NCBI GenBank assembly: GCA_964508025.1
Contig: CAZDSF010000011.1
Span: 7,421-71,420 of the forward strand
Reading direction: 5' to 3'
DNA length: 64,000 nt
DNA from: JAAZNO01 sp964508025
Lineage (GTDB): Bacteria > Chloroflexota > Anaerolineae > B4-G1 > SLSP01
Within the stretch, counting starts at the first letter, position 1, and each line of letters opens with the position of its first letter. The position numbers and the translations under genes were made by a program. The notes beneath the pieces were generated by a model. The model worked only from the letters and a program-made list of their open reading frames with translations, was not told where the DNA came from and did no database searches. Below, one piece after another: positions 40,675-46,867 of this stretch.

Positions 40675-42567
40675 ATGTTACAGCCGGGTCAAATGCTACA
40701 GAATCGTTACCGGGTGATCTCGCAGCTGGGGCAGGGCGGTATGGGCGCGGTTTTCCGCGCCTGGGATACGCGGTTGAACGTTGCTGTGGCGCTCAAGGAG
40801 ATGCTCTCACAACCGGGAACCGATTCCGCGTTATTGGCCCGGCTGCGCGAACAATTCTATCAGGAAGCCACCGTTCTGGCGCGCCTCAGCCATCCCCATC
40901 TGGTGCGGGTGACGGATTTCTTTCTCGAAGGGCCTAACGCCTATCTGGTGATGGACTTCGTCCAGGGTGAGAGCCTGGATGCCATCATCAAGCGGCAGGG
41001 CGCTTTGCCGGAGTCTCAAGTGCTGGTGTGGGCGGAGCAGCTGCTCGATGCGCTGGAATATTGCCACGAGCAGGGCATCATTCACCGCGACATCAAACCG
41101 CAGAATGTCATCATCCGCCCCGATGGGCGCGCGATGCTGGTGGATTTCGGGTTGGTGAAGCTGTGGAATCCCCGCGATCCACGCACGCAGACGGTGATGC
41201 GCGGCCTGGGCACGCCGGAATACGCGCCGCCGGAACAGTATGACGCGCAGACCGGGCACACGGATCCGCGCAGCGATCTCTACAGTCTGGGCGCGACGCT
41301 GTATCACGCGCTGACTGGACAGGCGCCGCCCACAGCGACGCAGCGGGTGGCGCGCCGCGCAGCGTTCCAGCCGCCGCGCTTGCTCAACCAACAGCTCTCT
41401 GCGACGCTGGATGCGGCGATTTTGCAGGCGATGGAGCTGGATGTGGATTTGCGCTTTCCTTCGGCGACGGCGATGGCACAGGCGTTGCGCCGTCGTGCGC
41501 CGGCTGCCTGGCCCGTTGCTGCGCCACCTCAAGCAGCGACGACGCCCTTCCCCGCGCCGCCGCCGCGCCCGCAGCCCCAGGGATTGCTCTCTTATCCGCC
41601 GCCACCTGCAGCATATTCGCCGTCGCCCGCCGCGTATCCGCCATCTTACGCACCGCCCTCGCCGGAGGCTGCGCCTGTCGCTGCTGCGCGGCGGAGGGTG
41701 GGGCTTTATGGTGCGCTAATCGCTATTATTCTTGTGCTCATTGTTGGACTGGGGCTGGTCTATGCCGGCACGGAGGGCGTTGGCCCGCTGGCGCAGTTTT
41801 TCATCACGCCGCCGCGCATCTCCCCAACGGTAGCAGTCACAGCGATTGCGGCGACGACAGCAACGCCCACGGTTCCCGCAACCGCGCCTGTAATGGAGAC
41901 TACTGTCGCTACGCCAACCCCAACGCCGGCTGCGCCCACCGCAACGTTGGCGCCCACGTGGACGCCCGCGCCCACGTCTACGCCCAGACCCACGGATACC
42001 GCCACGCCAACTGCCGCGCCTACCGCAACGCCGCGCCCGGCAACACCGACCATGACTCCCGCGCCTGCCAGGCCCGGCGTAATTATTGACTTCGACCGCG
42101 ACCTCGATTGGCGCCGCGGTGATGAGCCTTACGGTACGCTTACTCGCTCCGGCGAGCAGGCGCGCTCTGGTTCGAGCGGCAAATTGGTGTATGATTTCCC
42201 TGCCGTCGAGCGCAACTATGTAGTGTTCCGCGCCAATCCGGCTATCTCGATGGGGGGGCAACCTGCTGGTCTGAGCGCTTGGGTCTATGGGGATGGGGCA
42301 GGACATTTCCTGAATGCCTGGATCAAGGACAGCGCCGGAGAAACCCGTCAATACACGTTTGGGCGCGTCAATCATCAAGGCTGGCGGCAGATGACGGCGC
42401 GTTTCGACGAGGGCGCCGGGTGGCCGAACGGCCATATCGGTGGGCCGGATAACGGCAAGCTGGACTTCCCGGCGCAGTTCTATGCTTTTGTGTTTGATGG
42501 CGTCCCTGATGGCGCAGCCAGTCGCGGCGCGATCTATCTGGATGACGTCAGTGTGTTCTACGATTAA
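40675..42567 (+). CDS. Membrane Ser/Thr protein kinase with jelly-roll-like outer domain
   Basis: A 630-aa receptor-type kinase. The kinase domain (about 10-268) has GQGGMGAVFRAWD, VALKEM, IIHRDIKPQNVI, LVDFGLVKLW and GTPEYAPPEQYD. After a Pro-rich stretch there is a membrane segment (LYGALIAIILVLIVGLGLVY, about 342-364) and a long Thr/Pro/Ala linker. The outer domain (about 466-630) runs from VIIDFDRDLDWRRGD to AIYLDDVSVFYD and resembles a galactose-binding or carbohydrate-binding jelly roll. The terminal IYLDDVSVF strand is typical of such folds. It probably senses a glycan or wall fragment (inference). AGAAGAGG precedes ATG 40675. Confidence 0.9.
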   Translation: MLQPGQMLQNRYRVISQLGQGGMGAVFRAWDTRLNVAVALKEMLSQPGTDSALLARLREQFYQEATVLARLSHPHLVRVTDFFLEGPNAYLVMDFVQGESLDAIIKRQGALPESQVLVWAEQLLDALEYCHEQGIIHRDIKPQNVIIRPDGRAMLVDFGLVKLWNPRDPRTQTVMRGLGTPEYAPPEQYDAQTGHTDPRSDLYSLGATLYHALTGQAPPTATQRVARRAAFQPPRLLNQQLSATLDAAILQAMELDVDLRFPSATAMAQALRRRAPAAWPVAAPPQAATTPFPAPPPRPQPQGLLSYPPPPAAYSPSPAAYPPSYAPPSPEAAPVAAARRRVGLYGALIAIILVLIVGLGLVYAGTEGVGPLAQFFITPPRISPTVAVTAIAATTATPTVPATAPVMETTVATPTPTPAAPTATLAPTWTPAPTSTPRPTDTATPTAAPTATPRPATPTMTPAPARPGVIIDFDRDLDWRRGDEPYGTLTRSGEQARSGSSGKLVYDFPAVERNYVVFRANPAISMGGQPAGLSAWVYGDGAGHFLNAWIKDSAGETRQYTFGRVNHQGWRQMTARFDEGAGWPNGHIGGPDNGKLDFPAQFYAFVFDGVPDGAASRGAIYLDDVSVFYD

Positions 42568-42581
42568 CGCGGAGGTTCTTC

Positions 42582-44291
42582 ATGACACTCAACCCTGGAC
42601 AGATGTTACAGAACCGCTATCGCATCGTTTCCCTGCTGGGTGAAGGGGGGATGGGGGCGGTGTATCGCGCCTGGGACACGCGCTTGAACGTGGCTGTGGC
42701 GCTCAAAGAGATGCGTCCGCAGCCGGGCCTCGATCCGGCAGCGCTTGCCGGGCTGCGCGACCAGTTCCGCCGCGAGGCGACGATCCTCGCGCGCCTCAGC
42801 CATCCCAACCTGGTGCGGGTGACGGATTTCTTCGAGGAAGGCAGCAACGCCTATCTGGTGATGGACTTTGTGCTAGGGGAGAGCCTGGCCGAAAAGATCG
42901 CCCGCGAAGGCGCCCAGTCGGAGACGCAGGTCGTGGAATGGGGCAGGCAACTGCTGGATGCGCTGGCCTATTGTCACGAGGAGGGCATCCTGCACCGTGA
43001 TATCAAACCACAAAATGTCATTATCCATGCTAACGGGAAGGCGGTGTTGGTGGATTTTGGCCTGGTGAAGTTGTGGAATCCCAACGATCCGCGCACGCAG
43101 ACGATCATGCGCGGGATGGGCACGCCAGAATACGCGCCGCCGGAGCAGTACGATACCCACGTCAGTCACACCGATCCACGCAGTGATCTCTATAGCCTGG
43201 GCGCGACGCTGTATCACGCGCTCACCGGGCAGGCGCCGCCCACCGCGACGCAGCGGATGGCGATGCCCGGCGCGTTCAGGACGCCGCGCGTTTTGAATGA
43301 TCGGATCTCGCCGGGCATGGAAGCGGTCATCACCCGCGCGTTGGAGCTGCAACTGGATCGGCGCTTCCCGAATGCCGCTGCCATGCTTGATGCGTTGCGC
43401 AGCCAGCGGGCGGCGCCTGTCTTTCAACCGGCTTCTTCGGCGGAGACCAGGGCGGCGTTTCTCGAAGCGCCGCCGCCCCCGCCTGCCGGTTCTTTGCCGC
43501 CGATGTCGGCTTCGCCTTCATATCCGCCGGCGCCTAAACCCAAGAAGCGGATTTCCGGCTGGGTATGGGGCATTGGCGGGTTGGGAGCTTTGATTTTGCT
43601 GGGCAGCGTGATTTGCGGAGGATTGTTGCTGCTTGGTCGCCTTTCTGCGCAACCTACGGCTGTGCCTCCCGCGCCGACGCGGGCAGCGGCGACGCCTTTG
43701 CCGGAACTCCAGACGCCGACGCCGCGCGCTATGCCGACGCAAACTGCGGCGCAACCACAATCGCCGACGCCCGTCCCTTCAGCCGGCGGGTTCCGGATCA
43801 CGGTGGAGAATCGCAGCGCTTACGACGTCTGCTACGTGCAGATCTCGCTTTCGGATAGCACCTCTTGGGGCGAGGATTGGCTTGCCGGCGATGAGCTCAT
43901 CTATGCCAATGCCTCGCGGGTCTTCGACGTGCCGGCAGGCATCTATGATGTGAAAATCAGCGATTGCGACGATGTGGTATTGGCGACTGCCTGGGAGGTG
44001 AGCAACAACTATACGCTCACAATCGGCGGCGCGGGGCTGATCTCGCTGCTGGTGACCAATGAGTCCAGTGAAGAGATCTGCTACGTCTACATCTCTCCTT
44101 CCACTGCTGATTCGTGGGGCGAGGATTGGCTTGGCGCTGCTGAATCTATTGCGCCAGGCGGCGGCGAGCGGGTGTTCTTTTTCCGTCCAGGAACTTACGA
44201 TCTGCTGACAAAGGACTGTGATGGCGAAGATCTGGTATCGGAATTCGAGATTGATTTCCAGTCAGATCTCGTGTGGACAATCACTGATTGA
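42582..44291 (+). CDS. Membrane Ser/Thr protein kinase with duplicated outer domain
   Basis: A 569-aa receptor-type kinase. The kinase domain (about 10-268) has GEGGMGAVYRAWD, VALKEM, ILHRDIKPQNVI, LVDFGLVKLW and GTPEYAPPEQYD. A membrane segment (GIGGLGALILLGSVICGGLL, about 328-350) is followed by a short Thr/Pro linker and two tandem copies of an outer beta domain (about 403-481 and 486-569). Each has VCYVQIS/ICYVYIS, SWGEDWL, an aromatic FDVPAGIYD/FFFRPGTYD strand and a DCD loop, and each carries two cysteines. It starts 14 bp after the previous kinase stop with GGAGG at 42571. Confidence 0.9.
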   Translation: MTLNPGQMLQNRYRIVSLLGEGGMGAVYRAWDTRLNVAVALKEMRPQPGLDPAALAGLRDQFRREATILARLSHPNLVRVTDFFEEGSNAYLVMDFVLGESLAEKIAREGAQSETQVVEWGRQLLDALAYCHEEGILHRDIKPQNVIIHANGKAVLVDFGLVKLWNPNDPRTQTIMRGMGTPEYAPPEQYDTHVSHTDPRSDLYSLGATLYHALTGQAPPTATQRMAMPGAFRTPRVLNDRISPGMEAVITRALELQLDRRFPNAAAMLDALRSQRAAPVFQPASSAETRAAFLEAPPPPPAGSLPPMSASPSYPPAPKPKKRISGWVWGIGGLGALILLGSVICGGLLLLGRLSAQPTAVPPAPTRAAATPLPELQTPTPRAMPTQTAAQPQSPTPVPSAGGFRITVENRSAYDVCYVQISLSDSTSWGEDWLAGDELIYANASRVFDVPAGIYDVKISDCDDVVLATAWEVSNNYTLTIGGAGLISLLVTNESSEEICYVYISPSTADSWGEDWLGAAESIAPGGGERVFFFRPGTYDLLTKDCDGEDLVSEFEIDFQSDLVWTITD

Positions 44292-44453
44292 TTTAAGAAC
44301 GCAGATTTTGCAGATTCTATGGATTCCGCAGATTCCGCAGATTTTTTTGCTGATGGTTTTCTGACGTTTAATCTGCGTTGTATACGCGGAGCTGGCAGGT
44401 GAGGGCGGGGATTTTCATCCTTCCGCCTTCAGCCTTCCAGAAAGGAGGCTTCC
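44292..44453. other. Intergenic repeat region before a zinc-ribbon gene
   Basis: A perfect 10-bp inverted repeat (AACGCAGATT 44299-44308 and AATCTGCGTT 44371-44380) encloses tandem GATTCCGCA units (about 44322-44343). The second copy of the 24-bp dispersed repeat lies at 44414-44437. AAAGGAGG at 44441-44448 is the ribosome-binding site of the next gene. No gene is present. Confidence 0.7.
44414..44437. repeat. 24-bp dispersed repeat, copy 2
   Basis: Identical to 20727-20750. Both copies precede the ribosome-binding site of a zinc-ribbon gene. Confidence 0.8.
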
Positions 44454-45341
44454 ATGCAGTGCCCTCAGTGTGGCTTTGCGAACCGCGACGATGCGCGATT
44501 CTGTAAACGTTGTGGACGCGGGCTGCAGCTGGCTGCGCCGCCGGAGCAGATGTGCGCTGCCTGTGGCGCGGCGCTGAAGCCGGGTGTGCGTTTCTGCGCG
44601 CGTTGTGGGCAGCCGACGGCGGGGCAGCCTGTGGCGCCGTCAGTAGCCCGTCCAGAGGCGGCGCCGCCTCGCGCCGTCTCGCCTGAGCCGCCTCTACCGC
44701 CGTTCCGCCCGGAGGTCGCGCCGCCAGTCTACCATGAAGCGGCGCCGCCTCGCGCTGTGTCGCCTGAGCCATTCGTCGCAGCTGAGGGCCCCTCGACGCA
44801 GCGCGCCGGGCGGGATGGCATCATGCGCTGGCTGTGGGTTGTGATTGCGGCGGGAATGGCTTTCTCGCTGGCGTGCTGCGTGCTCTCTGGGTTGGCGCTG
44901 CTGCCCGCGCTGAGCGAGACGCCGCCCGAAACCTCCGCTGGCGATCCGGCGGGCCATGACATCACCATCATGGTGAAGGAGAGTTATCTTAACAAGAATC
45001 TTACGGCGCTCCTACCAGAAAATGGCCTGCGCGGCGCGACTCTGGATGTTCAACCTGGAAATCGCTTGGTAACTACCGCCAATTTCCAGCTCGTTTTCTC
45101 ACTGGAAGTCGAGATTATCGCGCGTATCGGTGTGGTTGCGGGAGAAATTGAGATCGCGGTGGAAGATGTCAAAACCGGCAACTTGAGCATCCTGGAGCTG
45201 TTGGGGATGGATAATGTCACCCTGGGCAAGAATTTCACACAGGCGTTGCGTGAGCAATTGGAAAACGAACTTGGCGAAGGCTCGCAGCTCCTCGATATCA
45301 CCACGGATGAGGAGCACATCATTCTCAAGGCGCGGCTGTGA
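44454..45341 (+). CDS. Zinc-ribbon membrane protein with LmeA/DUF2993-like outer domain
   Basis: A 295-aa protein. Two zinc ribbons (CPQCG...FCKRCG, about 3-21, and CAACG...FCARCG, about 34-52) lie inside. A Pro-rich linker and a membrane segment (WLWVVIAAGMAFSLACCVLS, about 124-145) follow. The outer domain (about 163-295) starts HDITIMVKESYLNKNL and has alternating hydrophobic strands similar in feel to DUF2993/LmeA lipid-binding-type domains; that assignment is tentative. The next gene encodes a related outer domain, so the two are tandem paralogues differing in their inner parts. GGAGG precedes ATG 44454. Confidence 0.75.
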   Translation: MQCPQCGFANRDDARFCKRCGRGLQLAAPPEQMCAACGAALKPGVRFCARCGQPTAGQPVAPSVARPEAAPPRAVSPEPPLPPFRPEVAPPVYHEAAPPRAVSPEPFVAAEGPSTQRAGRDGIMRWLWVVIAAGMAFSLACCVLSGLALLPALSETPPETSAGDPAGHDITIMVKESYLNKNLTALLPENGLRGATLDVQPGNRLVTTANFQLVFSLEVEIIARIGVVAGEIEIAVEDVKTGNLSILELLGMDNVTLGKNFTQALREQLENELGEGSQLLDITTDEEHIILKARL

Positions 45342-45395
45342 GCGCCGTACCCATTGCCCTGTCTCTCATTGCTTCCCTGCTCTCAAGGAGTGGTT

Positions 45396-45920
45396 ATGAT
45401 GAAATCGAATCTGGTCTTACTGTTAGTGGGCGGGTTGCTGGTGGGGTTGCTCGCAGGCGTTTTGGGAGGGTAGCTCCTGCTGAATCTCCTGGAAGCGACG
45501 GAAACGGCAGAGCCTTTGCCGGCGTTGCCGCCCTATGATATCGAGATTATCGTCGAAGAAACCTACATCAACCGCATGATGTTGGAAGGGAGCAGTGCGT
45601 TGGTGGGCGGCAATGTGGATTTGCAGTCCGGCGGCGCGGCGACCTTTGCGGTGCAACTGGCAGCAGGACCTTTCAAGCCTGTGGTGCGCGGAGATGCGGC
45701 CTTCCGTATGGGAGGCGCCGGGCGATTGACTGTGCAGCTGCTCCGCGTCAAGATGGGGCGGCTTTCGTTGCTACGCCTGATTCCACGCCGCGCGGTTGCC
45801 AGCATAGATGATCTGGTGAATGACGCGCTGGTCGAGCGGGTCGGCTCCAAAGGGCTGGAAGTGGTGGCAGTCAGCAGCGATGAAAGTACCTTGCGGCTCT
45901 ATCTAGCACAGCGCGAGTGA
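45396..45920 (+). pseudogene. Membrane-anchored paralogue of the 44454 outer domain, interrupted by an in-frame amber codon
   Basis: From ATG 45396 the frame reads MMKSNLVLLLVGGLLVGLLA..., an apparent signal anchor, then meets TAG at 45471-45473. It continues in the same frame as LLLNLLEATETAEPLPALPP and a 135-residue domain starting YDIEIIVEETYINRMM. That domain is similar to the outer domain of the upstream gene (HDITIMVKESYLNKNL). AAGGAG lies upstream of the ATG. The downstream part alone (possible starts 45516 or later) would lack the export signal. The most economical readings are a recent nonsense mutation, a sequencing or assembly error, or a readthrough signal; nothing here marks a suppressor tRNA or Pyl context. 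The remaining 149 codons show no other damage. Confidence 0.7.
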
Positions 45921-45936
45921 CGATAAGGAGGGGGCG

Positions 45937-46840
45937 ATGCAGTGTGTGAATTGCGGCGCTGAGAATCGTGCTGATGTGCGCTTTTGCCGGAAGTGTGGGC
46001 AGCCGCTCGTTAGCGCACCCGCTGCTGGGAGCGCAGTCTCAGGAATGATCTGTCCCTCATGCGGCGCGACGGTGAAAATCGGCGGACATTTCTGCCCACG
46101 TTGCGGCGGCGTGCTGGGAGACGCGCGCTTGGGCGCCGGCGCCCCGGCGGAGAGTGCCGCGCCGCGCGACCTGCCGCCTCCGTCAGAATCCCCCATGTTG
46201 CCGCAGGATTTCGGTCTGGAACCGCCTCGTTCGCGTCTGGCAAATATGCCGCGCTCGCTTTGGATCGTGTTGGCGGGATTGCTGCTGGTCGCATGTGTCA
46301 TCCTCAGTATTGCCACGCTCGTCGCCTGGTTGCGCCAGGGCGGGCGGGTGCTGCCCTTCGGCGGTGCGGCCTCGCCCACGACAACGCTTACGCCAATGGC
46401 GGTTTTCCACACGCCAACGTCTACCGTAACGCCATTGCCGCCAACGCCGACGTTGACTTCGACGGTGGCCCTCACCGAGACGCAACCATTGACCGCGACG
46501 GTGGGAATTGTGGATGCGGAAGTGGTGCTGGATGTTTCCACAAAATTGTTGCGAATTGGAGAACCGATCGTCTTCACCATTACATTGACCAATACCGGCG
46601 AGATTCCGCTGGCCCGGCTGCGCTACACCTTGGATGGCGAGTGGGATAAGANNNNNNNNNNTGGTGGAAGAGCCTGCAACCCTGTTGCCTGGCGAGCGGC
46701 AGGTTGTGGTTTTATCCCTCGCTGGGCGGCGGAGCGGAGCAGCGTTGGTATGGGCTGGCGTCACATTCGAGGCGCAGTTGGATCCACCACGCCTGGATCG
46801 GCGGATTTCTGAAAAGATTGTGATTGGCGTTGCGCCCTGA
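45937..46840 (+). CDS. Zinc-ribbon membrane protein with outer beta domain (gap and frame uncertain)
   Basis: Two N-terminal zinc ribbons (CVNCG...FCRKCG and CPSCG...FCPRCG, within about residues 3-58), a linker, a membrane segment (LWIVLAGLLLVACVILSIAT, about 107-127), a Thr/Pro linker and an outer domain beginning VVLDVSTKLLRIGEPIVFTI. The phrase FTITLTNTGEIPLARLRYTL is like the DUF11-type adhesion/CARDB beta domains. Ten Ns at 46652-46661 break the frame. After the gap the plausible continuation (VEEPATLLPGERQVVVLSLA to IGVAP) is in another frame, ending at 46840. So the real gap length is not 10 and the gene probably spans to 46840. It is likely cotranscribed with its neighbours. Confidence 0.7.
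46652..46661. other. Assembly gap (10 N) causing apparent frameshift
   Basis: Ten N bases within the outer-domain region of the 45937 gene. Sensible protein sequence resumes in a different frame afterwards, so the gap size is a placeholder. Confidence 0.9.
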
Positions 46841-46867
46841 TAAGTCCGGCGTAGGAGTAATTGTGTG

